NCBI GenBank assembly: GCA_044870185.1
Contig: JBIOYL010000344.1
Location: 1 to 7,499 of the forward strand
Length of the DNA: 7,499 nt
Source: JBIOYL01 sp044870185
GTDB lineage: Bacteria > Actinomycetota > CALGFH01
Direction: 5' to 3'
Shown here: positions 1 to 5,994 of the stretch, piece after piece
Numbering within the stretch: position 1 is the stretch's first letter
How the letters are laid out: each line of letters opens with the position of its first letter
Position numbers and translations under genes: made by a program
The notes under the pieces: model-generated
Database searches by the model: none
What the model saw: the letters and a program-made list of their open reading frames with translations, nothing else
Told to the model about the DNA's origin: nothing

Positions 1-2
1 TG

Positions 3-440
3 CACGGCAAGATTCGTCGGCAGCGCCGCGACCACGCCCACAAGACCGCCCTTGAGCTGGTCCGCGCCTACGACCTGCTCGTGCATGAAGCGCTGCACAT
101 TGCCAACCTGACTCGGTCGGCGTCCGGTACGGTCCAGGCACCGGGCAGCCAGGTGGCGCAGAAGGCGGGGTTGAACCGGTCGATCCTGGATGCGGGCTGG
201 GGGGTGTTGCTGGCGATCCTTGCCGACAAGGCTGCAAGCGCCGGTCGCACAATCATCGCCGTGGACCCCCGCACCACCTCCCGCACCTGCCCCGCCTGCG
301 GGCAGGTGGCCGCCGAGAGCCGCCGCAGTCAGGCGGTGTTCTGCGGTGTCGCCTGTGGGCATGCCGCCCATGCGGATGTGAACGCGGCGAGCAACATTCT
401 CCGGGCAGGGCTTGCCCGTCAGGCTGCGCACGCGGCCTGA
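3..440 (+). CDS. tnpB: TnpB-family RNA-guided nuclease, C-terminal part (5' end outside window)
   Basis: The open frame enters from the left edge and encodes the last 145 residues of an IS200/IS605-family TnpB, an RNA-guided DNA endonuclease with a RuvC fold. Visible landmarks, numbered from the first complete codon, are the RRQRRDHAHK helix, the RuvC-II segment with Glu29 (LLVHEALHI), a zinc ribbon beginning CPACG (Cys96, Cys99), and the RuvC-III motif HADVNAASNIL with Asp125. The RuvC-I Asp and the guide-binding N-terminal half lie outside the window, and no TnpA is visible. The second zinc knuckle is odd: it reads FCGVACG (Cys114, Cys118), a C-x3-C spacing where the family normally has C-x2-C, so activity is doubtful. 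The family call is very secure. Whether the gene is intact cannot be judged because its start is missing. Confidence 0.93.
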   Translation, partial: HGKIRRQRRDHAHKTALELVRAYDLLVHEALHIANLTRSASGTVQAPGSQVAQKAGLNRSILDAGWGVLLAILADKAASAGRTIIAVDPRTTSRTCPACGQVAAESRRSQAVFCGVACGHAAHADVNAASNILRAGLARQAAHAA

Positions 441-444
441 GAAG

Positions 445-464
445 CTGTCGCCCTCAGGCGACAG
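445..464 (+). other. Stem-loop at transposon right end (probable omega-RNA 3' hairpin)
   Basis: A perfect 8-bp stem (CTGTCGCC / GGCGACAG) closes a CTCA tetraloop, starting 5 nt after the tnpB stop. IS200/IS605 elements carry a subterminal hairpin at the right end, and the omega-RNA (reRNA) scaffold that guides TnpB comes from the 3' end of tnpB plus this region. Position and geometry fit that role. The exact right-end cleavage site is not defined; I infer it lies between 465 and about 470, because homology to an unrelated gene resumes there. No T-tract follows, so an ordinary intrinsic terminator is less likely. Confidence 0.6.
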
Positions 465-468
465 AGGA

Positions 469-547
469 GTCACCAAGGCCCGCTACGACCCCGACCAACC
501 TGTTCCACCGCAACCAGAACATCCCACCAGCCTCCGAGGCCGCCTGA
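469..547 (+). pseudogene. Remnant of FAD-linked oxidase C-terminus (berberine-bridge BBE domain), frameshifted
   Basis: Codons 469-495 read VTKARYDPD. Skipping one extra C at 496, codons 497-544 read NLFHRNQNIPPASEAA and a TGA follows at 545-547. Together these form the characteristic C-terminal signature of BBE-domain FAD-linked oxidases, typically K-x-x-YDP-x-NLF-x-x-NQNI. Only about 25 codons survive, immediately downstream of the TnpB right-end hairpin, and they are split by a one-base insertion. I infer that the element inserted into, or its mobilisation deleted, the body of an oxidoreductase gene, leaving this tail. The rest of the gene may lie left of the transposon, outside the window. 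The call rests on motif recognition alone; the match is specific but short. Confidence 0.72.
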
Positions 548-581
548 CTCGAGCCGGATCCTCGGTCGCGCCGGCGCAGCC

Positions 582-612
582 CCGGGGTCGGCCAGGGCCT
601 TGAGCACCCCGG
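582..612 (+). terminator. Weak hairpin after the BBE remnant, possible old terminator
   Basis: A 7-bp stem (CCGGGGT at 582-588, ACCCCGG at 606-612) with a 17-nt loop begins 34 nt after the remnant's stop. No T-tract follows. It could be the former terminator of the decayed oxidoreductase gene. Hairpins of this size are common by chance at this base composition, so the call is tentative. Confidence 0.22.
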
Positions 613-628
613 CAGGCTCGCCGCCAAC

Positions 629-1138
629 GTGACCGTCGTGCACGATGGGGGCATGCCCGAGCACCGCATGCCAGGCGGCTTCGTGAACGACGTCGTCCGT
701 GTCGGCGACACGGTGCGTCGACCGCCGCCGGCCCGGGCCGCGTTCGTGCATGCGCTGCTCGACCGCTTCGAGCGGCACGGGTGGCCGGGAGCCCCGCGGT
801 TTCTCGGCGTCGATGCGCAGGGCCGGGAGATCCTGAGCTTCCTGGGCGGGCAGGTGGCATGGCAGGACCGCTGCTGGCGCGGCATCGAGGCCGCTGCCGC
901 GGCCGGCGGGCCGGCGATGCTCCGCTTGCGGGACGCCGGCGCTGCCGCCTTGGTGCGGGCCGCCTTGCGATGGGTCGCACGCCACCGCGGCGAGCTCGAG
1001 GCGGCGCTGACGCAGACGACCAGCCCGAAAGCGCCGGCACGGCGAGGACCGCTGGCTCGAGCGCGGCACCGGGCGCGACAATCGGCCGGAGATGGTGATG
1101 CAGAAAGCGGCGGGAAGCTCAGGCTCGGAGTCGGGTGA
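629..1138 (+). pseudogene. Internally deleted APH-like phosphotransferase (catalytic core missing)
   Basis: The open frame starts at GTG 629; ATG 653 is an alternative start. It first matches the N-lobe of actinobacterial aminoglycoside-phosphotransferase-family proteins: NDVVRVGDTVRRP at residues 20-32, then a helix and GAPRFLGVDAQGREILSFLGG at about 54-74. After W78 it jumps directly to the family's C-terminal helices, RCWRGIEAAAAAGGPAMLRL at 81-100 and ALRWVARHRGELEAAL at 112-127. The middle is absent, including the HGD-x-x-x-x-N catalytic loop and the metal-binding Asp, so it cannot be a working kinase. The join is in frame near 860-872. From about residue 128 the frame runs on through non-homologous sequence and overlaps the start of the downstream regulator, which suggests that the original stop was also lost. 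Family assignment is by motif recognition; the substrate of the ancestor is unknown. Confidence 0.66.
1088..1091 (+). promoter_or_regulatory. RBS favouring ATG 1098 as start of the ATPase regulator
   Basis: GGAG at 1088-1091 abuts ATG 1092 with no spacer but lies 6 nt upstream of the in-frame ATG 1098, a workable Shine-Dalgarno distance. The likely start is therefore codon 3 of the longest frame (MQKAAGSS...). The difference is two residues and does not affect any domain. Confidence 0.45.
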
Positions 1139-3671
1139 CGCGACCGCGTCCGTCGGTGCGCTCGCCGGACGGCAGGACGCGCTGGCGTATGTGCGCCGTG
1201 CCGTCGAGGAGGCGATCGCCGGCCGCGGGCAGCTCGTCCTGCTGACGGGCGAGGCAGGCATCGGCAAGACCGCGATGGCCGCCGAGGCGGCCGCCTACGC
1301 GGCCGGCCGCGGCGCCCTGGTCGCCTGGGGGTCGTGCTGGCAGGGCGAGGGCGCACCCGGGTACTGGCCCTGGGTGCAGGTGCTCCGGTCGCTGGCTCCG
1401 GCGGATGGGCGCCTGCGCCGCCGGCTCGCGGCCGAGGCCCCTGCGCTGGCTCGGCTGCTGTCGGAAATCCCGGAGCCGGCCGCGGCGCCACAGCCGGCCA
1501 CCACACCGGAGCCGGCCGCGTCGGCGGAGCCGGCCGCCGCGCCGGAGCCGGCCACGTTCGACGAGGCGGCGGCGGTGCGGTTCCAGCTGTTCGACGAACT
1601 CGCCTCCACCCTGCTGGCAAGCTCGAAGGACCGTCCGCTGGCGGTGGTGCTGGACGACCTGCACTGGGCAGACGCCCCGTCGCTGCTCCTGCTCGAGTTC
1701 CTGGCACGCCGCCTGCACACAGCCCGCGTGCTCGTGGTGGCAACCTACCGGGACGTCGACGTGGGGCCGCACGACCCGCTGGCCCCCCTCCTGGCCGAGG
1801 TCGCCGCCGCGAGCACGGTCCTGCCCCTGCGCGCGCTGGCCGAGGCGGAGGTGGCCGAGGTGATGGCCACGATCACCGGGGCCGAGCCGGCGGCGCACCT
1901 GGCGGCCAGCGTCCATCGCCGGACCGGCGGCAACCCGTTCTTCGTCCACCAGCTGACCCGCCTGCTGATGGCCCAGGCCGGGTCGGCCGAGCGGCTCCGG
2001 CCGGCGGCGGCCGGGGCGATCCCGCCGGGTGTCCGGGCGACGATCGAGCGGCGCCTGGCCCGTCTCAGCCCACGCTGCACCGCGCTCCTGGGCGTCGCCG
2101 CCGTGGTGGGGCCGGAGCTCTCCGCCGCCCTGCTCGCCAGGGTGACCGGCCAGCCACCCGCTGCCCTGCGGGAGCTGCTGGACGAGGCCGTGCGGGCCCG
2201 CGTGCTGGCGGGCCCGCGGGAGCCGCCGGGCCCGTACCGCTTCGCCCACGACCTGTTCCGCGAGACGGTGGACGCAGAGCTCGGCGCCGACGCCAGAGCG
2301 CGCCTGCACCTGCAGGTCGGGGAGGCCCTCGAGGCGGATCGCATGGCGGGTGGCGAGGCCTCGCCGGCGAGCCTGGCCAACCACTTCGTGCTGGCCGCCG
2401 CGGGCGGGGCCGGCGGCGAGGAGCAGGCGGTCCGCTACTCCACCCTGGCGGCGATCCAGGCCACCCGACGGCTCGCGCACGAGGAGGCGGCCCGTCACTG
2501 GGAGCGCGCCCTGGAGATCCTCGACCCGGTGGCCGGTGTGGAGCCGTCCCGTCGGATCGCGCTCCTGGTCGAGCTGGGCGACGCCCGGCGGCGGGCCGGC
2601 GACCTGCCCGCCGGCCGCCATGCCTATGTGCGGGCGGCGCAGCTCGCCCGCCAGGCAGCCGACCCCGCCGGACTGGCGCGTGCCGCGCTCGGTCTGCACG
2701 CGATCGGCAGCCGCAGCTGGCCGTCCCTCGCCGACGAGGTGCTCCTCGTGCTCGAGGAGGCCGCTGCCGCACTGGGCGGCGAGGACACGCCCATGCGGGC
2801 CAGGGTGCTGGCGAGCCTGGCCCGGGAGCTGGCCTGGAACGGCCTGGACCTGGCCCGGGCGTCGCGGCTGGCCGAGCAGGCGGTCGCGGCGGCCCGGCGG
2901 GCCGCCGACCCTGCGGTGCTTGCGTCCTGCCTGCTCGCGCAGCACAACGTCGTGTGGGGGCCGGGGAACGCGGCCGACCGTCTGGCGCTGGCAGGCCAGC
3001 TCGTCGAACAGGCGGAGCGGATGGGCGACCTCGAGCTGCTGGCCGAGGCCAGGCTGCTTCGTGCGGGCGACCTGCTCGAGCTCGCCGACCCACGCTTCCA
3101 CGCCGAGCTCGACGAGTTCATCCGCATCGCCGAGACCCTGCGGCAGCCGCGGCTGCGGTACGCGGCGCTGTGCCGCCGCGCGCTGCGGGCGCTCATGGCC
3201 GGGCGGTTCGGGCAGGCCGAGCGGCTGATCGGCGAGGCCGCCGCGCTCGGCCGCGACCTCGGCGAGCCGGACGCGAGCGACGTCGAGTACTCGCAGCTGT
3301 GGGAGCTGCGCAGCGGCCAGGGCCGCCGCAGCGAGCTGCTGGAGGGACTGCGCAGGTTGTTCCCGGACGAGTCGGTGCAGGGACGCTGGTTCCTGGCGAT
3401 GTCGCTGCTGGAGCAGGGCGACCGGCACGGGGCTGAGGCCGCCGCCGCGCCGCTGCTGGAGCTCGACGGCGCCGCACCGCCCAGAGACCAGAACTGGCTG
3501 CCGGGGGTCGCCTACGCCGGCGAGCTTGCCGCGCTGCTCGGCACACACGCCCTGTGCGAGCGGCTGCACGACGCGCTCGCCCCCCACGCCGGCGAGGCCG
3601 TCGTGGTGGGGGCCGCGATCACCTTCCGGGGGGCGTCGCCCACTACCTCGGGCTGCTGGCGGACGCCTTAG
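1092..3671 (+). CDS. STAND/AAA-type ATPase transcriptional regulator, N-terminal part (split by frameshift)
   Basis: This is a large signalling ATPase of the MalT/LAL-like STAND group common in Actinomycetota. Residues 25-30 carry the AGRQDA entry motif, 53-60 the Walker A loop GEAGIGKT, 183-194 the Walker B stretch LAVVLDDLHWAD, 217-221 ATYRD (sensor-like Arg) and 279-285 GGNPFFV. A winged-helix/lid region follows, then Ala-rich TPR-like helices from about 430 to the end. A proline-rich tandem repeat sits between Walker A and B at about 127-156. The frame ends at 3671 only because of a base deficit in the G6 run at 3628-3633: after FRG the last residues (ASPTTSGCWRTP) are off-frame, and the true continuation is in the frame ending at 4465. 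No LuxR or other HTH is visible. Such proteins sense ligands through the helical part and switch on ATP binding; this one's ligand and targets are unknown. The start is ATG 1092 or, by RBS spacing, ATG 1098. Confidence 0.88.
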   Translation: MVMQKAAGSSGSESGDATASVGALAGRQDALAYVRRAVEEAIAGRGQLVLLTGEAGIGKTAMAAEAAAYAAGRGALVAWGSCWQGEGAPGYWPWVQVLRSLAPADGRLRRRLAAEAPALARLLSEIPEPAAAPQPATTPEPAASAEPAAAPEPATFDEAAAVRFQLFDELASTLLASSKDRPLAVVLDDLHWADAPSLLLLEFLARRLHTARVLVVATYRDVDVGPHDPLAPLLAEVAAASTVLPLRALAEAEVAEVMATITGAEPAAHLAASVHRRTGGNPFFVHQLTRLLMAQAGSAERLRPAAAGAIPPGVRATIERRLARLSPRCTALLGVAAVVGPELSAALLARVTGQPPAALRELLDEAVRARVLAGPREPPGPYRFAHDLFRETVDAELGADARARLHLQVGEALEADRMAGGEASPASLANHFVLAAAGGAGGEEQAVRYSTLAAIQATRRLAHEEAARHWERALEILDPVAGVEPSRRIALLVELGDARRRAGDLPAGRHAYVRAAQLARQAADPAGLARAALGLHAIGSRSWPSLADEVLLVLEEAAAALGGEDTPMRARVLASLARELAWNGLDLARASRLAEQAVAAARRAADPAVLASCLLAQHNVVWGPGNAADRLALAGQLVEQAERMGDLELLAEARLLRAGDLLELADPRFHAELDEFIRIAETLRQPRLRYAALCRRALRALMAGRFGQAERLIGEAAALGRDLGEPDASDVEYSQLWELRSGQGRRSELLEGLRRLFPDESVQGRWFLAMSLLEQGDRHGAEAAAAPLLELDGAAPPRDQNWLPGVAYAGELAALLGTHALCERLHDALAPHAGEAVVVGAAITFRGASPTTSGCWRTP
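1471..1560 (+). repeat. Five tandem 18-bp repeats in the ATPase gene (minisatellite)
   Basis: Five consecutive 18-bp units, each close to CGGAGCCGGCCGCGGCGC, encode the six-residue units PEPAAA, PQPATT, PEPAAS, AEPAAA and PEPATF. The core AGCCGGCC is kept in all five. The array is in frame and forms a flexible Pro-Ala-Glu linker between the Walker A and Walker B halves of the ATPase domain. Confidence 0.9.
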
Positions 3672-4465
3672 GGCGTCCGGCCGAGGCCCGGGCCTACTTC
3701 GAGCGTGCCCTGGCGATCCACGAGCGGCTCGGCGCGCGCCCCTGGGCGCTGCGGAGCCGCTACGAGCTCGCCTGCCGCCTGCTGGACGAGCCCGGCATGA
3801 GGGAACAGGCGCTCGCCATGCTCGCCGAGGTGGCGGACGGCGCCGGGCGGCTCGGCATGGCCGAGCTGGCCCGGCATGCCGGGCAACGCCGCCACGAGGC
3901 CCATGCGGCCCCCTCGGCGGCCGGGGTCTTCCGCCGGGACGGCGTGCTGTGGACGTTGACCTTCGCCGGGTCGACCGTCCGCATGAAGCACGCCAAGGGC
4001 CTGGCCGACATCGCCGCGCTGCTCGGCGTGGCCGGCCGGCCGGTCCACGCGGCCGAGCTGGTGGCGGCGGCCGGCGGCGGCGCGGCAGGGGCGGCGCTGC
4101 GCCTCGGCGCCGACGAGGTGCTCGACGAGCGGGCACGCCGAGCGTTCCGGGCCCGCCTGGCCGACCTCGACGAGGAGATCGAGGAGGCCGAACGCTGGAG
4201 CGACCCCGAACGGGCCGCCCGGGCCAGGCAGGAACGGGACGCGCTCGTGCGCGAGCTGGCCGTGGCCGCCGGGCTCGGCGGACGCGCCAGGCGGCTGGGC
4301 GACCAGTCCGAACGGGCCCGCAAGGCCGTCACCGCGCGGATCCGCGACGTGCTCGGCCGCATCGACCAGGTCCATCCGGCGCTCGCGGCGCACCTGCGCG
4401 CCTCGGTCACCACCGGCACCTACTGCACCTACGCGCCTACGTCGCCGACGGCCTGGGACCTGTAG
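3554..4465 (+). CDS. C-terminal part of the same ATPase regulator, in a shifted frame
   Basis: This frame continues the regulator. Homology begins at about 3629-3632 (GGVAHYLGLLADALGRP). The 26 codons before that, from ATG 3554, are Arg-rich off-frame noise, so no genuine separate start is evident. Residues 28-110 complete the TPR-like helical region. Residues 124-172 (VFRRDGVLWTLTFAG, VRMKHAKGLADIAALL) form the conserved C-terminal module seen in many actinobacterial AAA regulators, with a winged-helix-like pattern. A charged helical segment with DEEIEEAERWSDPERAARARQ follows, then SERARKAVTARIRDVLGRI and the terminal signature HPALAAHLRASVTTGTYCTYAP. The tail ends normally at TAG 4463-4465. 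With one extra G in the 3628-3633 tract the whole protein would be about 1,124 residues and uninterrupted. The function of the module is not established; a DNA- or partner-binding role is inference. Confidence 0.85.
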   Translation: MRAAARRARPPRRRGRRGGGRDHLPGGVAHYLGLLADALGRPAEARAYFERALAIHERLGARPWALRSRYELACRLLDEPGMREQALAMLAEVADGAGRLGMAELARHAGQRRHEAHAAPSAAGVFRRDGVLWTLTFAGSTVRMKHAKGLADIAALLGVAGRPVHAAELVAAAGGGAAGAALRLGADEVLDERARRAFRARLADLDEEIEEAERWSDPERAARARQERDALVRELAVAAGLGGRARRLGDQSERARKAVTARIRDVLGRIDQVHPALAAHLRASVTTGTYCTYAPTSPTAWDL

Positions 4466-4487
4466 CGCCCTGGGAGCTATAGCGCCG
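4454..4487 (+). repeat. 17-bp tandem duplication across the regulator stop codon
   Basis: TGGGACCTGTAGCGCCC (4454-4470) is followed directly by TGGGAGCTATAGCGCCG (4471-4487), with 14 of 17 positions identical. The first copy contains the regulator's TAG stop. The second lies in the untranslated region and its TAG is out of frame. It looks like a small replication-slippage duplication. Confidence 0.7.
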
Positions 4488-4514
4488 GCCGCCGTCTGGC
4501 GGGATCTGGCGGCC
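4487..4514 (+). terminator. GC-rich hairpin downstream of the regulator, possible terminator
   Basis: A perfect 7-bp stem (GGCCGCC at 4487-4493, GGCGGCC at 4508-4514) with a 14-nt loop begins 22 nt after the regulator stop. There is no T-tract, as is usual for such structures in high-GC actinobacteria. If it works, the downstream oxidoreductase has its own promoter in 4515-4598, where I see no clear -35/-10 pair. Confidence 0.4.
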
Positions 4515-4583
4515 CTCTCGCGCCTGGAGGGTCGAGGACGTCGAACGCAGCTGGCCGCCGTGACGGGCGCGGCGGGCACTGCC

Positions 4584-4591
4584 AGGGAGGG
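4584..4591 (+). promoter_or_regulatory. RBS that fixes the oxidoreductase start at ATG 4599
   Basis: AGGGAGGG lies 7 nt before ATG 4599. The longer in-frame GTG start at 4560 would add 13 residues with no homology ahead of the flavin-binding MYDVIVVG strand, so 4599 is preferred. Confidence 0.75.
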
Positions 4592-4598
4592 AACCGTC

Positions 4599-5873
4599 AT
4601 GTACGACGTGATCGTCGTCGGCGCGCGCGTGGCCGGCTCGGCCACGGCCATGCTGCTGGCGCGCAAGGGCCTCAAGGTGCTGGCGGTCGACCGGGCGGGC
4701 TTCCCGTGCGACACGCTGTCGACCCACCAGGTGCAGCTGCCGGGCGTCGCCAGGCTCGAGCGCTGGGGGCTGCTGGAGCGGGTCGTCGCCTCGGGCGCGC
4801 CGGCCACCCGGCAGGTCACCTTCGACCCCGGCCCGGTCGTGCTGCGGGGCCACTACCCCAGCTTCCAAGGCGTCGACGCGCTGTACAGCCCACGCCGCAC
4901 GATCCTGGACACCTTGCTGGTGGACGCGGCGCGCGAGGCCGGCGCCGAGGTGCGCGAGCGCTTCGTCGTGGACGAGGTCGTGGTCGAGGACGGGCGCGTC
5001 ACCGGCGTCCGCGGCCACCACAAGGGCGGGGCGACCGTGACCGAGACGGCCCGCCTGGTGGTCGGCGCGGACGGCAAGCATTCGCTGGTCGCCAAGGCGG
5101 TGGGCGCGGCCACCTACCACGCCAAGCCGGCGCTGTCGATGGCCTGCTACACCTACTGGGCGGAGGTGCCGGTCACCGGCGGCGAGATCTACGGTCGCCA
5201 CCGGCGGGCGGTGGGCGTCTGGCCGACCAACGACGGGCTGGTGCTGACCTATGTCGCCTGGCCGGTCGAGGAGTTCGGTGCCTTCCGCGCCGACGTGGAG
5301 GGCAACTTCCTGGCCACGCTCGATCTGGCCGGCGATGTCGGCGAGCGCGTGCGCGCCGGCAGGCGCGCCGAGCGCTTCCGCGCCAGCCCCGATCTGCCCA
5401 GCTGCTTCCGCAGGCCCCACGGGCCCGGCTGGGCGCTCGTCGGCGACGCGGGGCTGGTGCTGGACCCCATCACCGGTCAGGGGATCGGCGACGCGTTCCG
5501 CGACGCGGAGCTGCTGGCCGACGCGGTCGAGGCCGGCTTCGGCGGCCGCCAGCCGCTGCAGGCGGCGCTGGCCGGCTACGGCCGGCGCCGCGACGAGCTG
5601 GCGCTGCCGATGTATGCGTTCACGACCGAGCTGGCGTCGTTCGCACCGCCGCGGGTGGAGCAGCGGGTGCTGTTCGAGTCGCTGGTGGGCAAGCAGGCCG
5701 AGATCGACCGGTTCCTCGGCGTGCTCACCGGCGCGGTGCCGCTCGAGGACTACCTGGCACCGGGCAACCTGCTCAGGCTCATCGGCGTCCGCGGCATGGC
5801 GGGCGTGCTGTTTGGCAAGCTGCGCCCGGCGCGGCCACGCATGCTGCGGCGCGAGTCGCTGGCCCGGGCGTGA
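4599..5873 (+). CDS. FAD-dependent oxidoreductase (PHBH-fold monooxygenase/reductase-like)
   Basis: A 424-residue cytoplasmic flavoprotein of the para-hydroxybenzoate-hydroxylase fold, in the actinobacterial NAD(P)/FAD-dependent oxidoreductase group related to geranylgeranyl-reductase-like proteins. The N-terminal Rossmann motif is VIVVGARVAGSATAMLLARK (residues 4-23), with Arg10 in the variant G-x-R-x-x-G form, and strand 2 ends in the ribose-binding acidic residue Asp31 (LAVDRA). Family-typical CDTLSTHQVQLPGVARL follows (37-53), then GADGKHS (156-162). The second FAD motif is ALVGDAG (279-285), with Asp283, followed by LDPITGQGIGDAFRDAE (288-304). Length and motifs look complete. It follows the ATPase regulator by 133 nt on the same strand, so regulation by that protein is plausible but unproven. 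The substrate cannot be read from the sequence; an electron donor (NAD(P)H) is inferred from the family. Confidence 0.9.
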   Translation: MYDVIVVGARVAGSATAMLLARKGLKVLAVDRAGFPCDTLSTHQVQLPGVARLERWGLLERVVASGAPATRQVTFDPGPVVLRGHYPSFQGVDALYSPRRTILDTLLVDAAREAGAEVRERFVVDEVVVEDGRVTGVRGHHKGGATVTETARLVVGADGKHSLVAKAVGAATYHAKPALSMACYTYWAEVPVTGGEIYGRHRRAVGVWPTNDGLVLTYVAWPVEEFGAFRADVEGNFLATLDLAGDVGERVRAGRRAERFRASPDLPSCFRRPHGPGWALVGDAGLVLDPITGQGIGDAFRDAELLADAVEAGFGGRQPLQAALAGYGRRRDELALPMYAFTTELASFAPPRVEQRVLFESLVGKQAEIDRFLGVLTGAVPLEDYLAPGNLLRLIGVRGMAGVLFGKLRPARPRMLRRESLARA

Positions 5874-5877
5874 GCCG

Positions 5878-5928
5878 GCCAAGCCGTGCGGTCGGGCAGC
5901 TCGCGGCGGCCCGTTCGCCGGGCTTGGC
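5878..5928 (+). terminator. Structured region after the oxidoreductase, possible terminator
   Basis: GCCAAGCC (5878-5885) pairs perfectly with GGCTTGGC (5921-5928). Inside the 35-nt loop, CGGGC (5893-5897) pairs with GCCCG (5909-5913). The structure starts 5 nt after the oxidoreductase stop and lacks a T-tract. It may terminate transcription or protect the 3' end. Confidence 0.35.
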
Positions 5929-5984
5929 GGGCGGCGCAGCATCCGGCGGTGCCGCCCTCTGGAATCTCACCATCCGGTGCGATA

Positions 5985-5990
5985 TACGTT
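5985..5990 (+). promoter_or_regulatory. Candidate -10 element for leaderless transcript of the small membrane protein
   Basis: TACGTT (TANNNT pattern), inside the locally AT-rich stretch GATATACGTTTG, ends 4 nt before ATG 5995, and no Shine-Dalgarno sequence is present upstream. This would place the transcript start at or next to the A of the ATG, as in leaderless actinobacterial mRNAs. A -35 candidate (TGGAAT at 5960-5965) is weak. Confidence 0.35.
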
Positions 5991-5994
5991 TGCC

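Noticed and set aside
454..1743. Long minus-strand frames over the left part, one containing KALADP-like text suggestive of an ArsR regulator
   Set aside because: The resemblance is a few residues only, with no helix-turn-helix. The + strand carries two recognisable gene remnants in the same place.
1119..4136. A 1,005-codon open frame on the minus strand opposite the ATPase regulator
   Set aside because: It is a high-GC antisense shadow: composition is Arg/Pro/Gly-rich with no recognisable domain, while the + strand carries Walker motifs and clear family homology.
3920..4465. LuxR-type HTH at the C-terminus of the ATPase regulator
   Set aside because: I looked for the LuxR recognition pattern (LT-x-RE-x-EVL, then a GLSN-x-EIA-like helix) and it is absent; the tail is a different conserved module.
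4437..5942. A 501-codon minus-strand frame opposite the FAD oxidoreductase
   Set aside because: It is antisense to a well-supported flavoprotein gene, has low-complexity composition, and has no RBS-linked start or motif.
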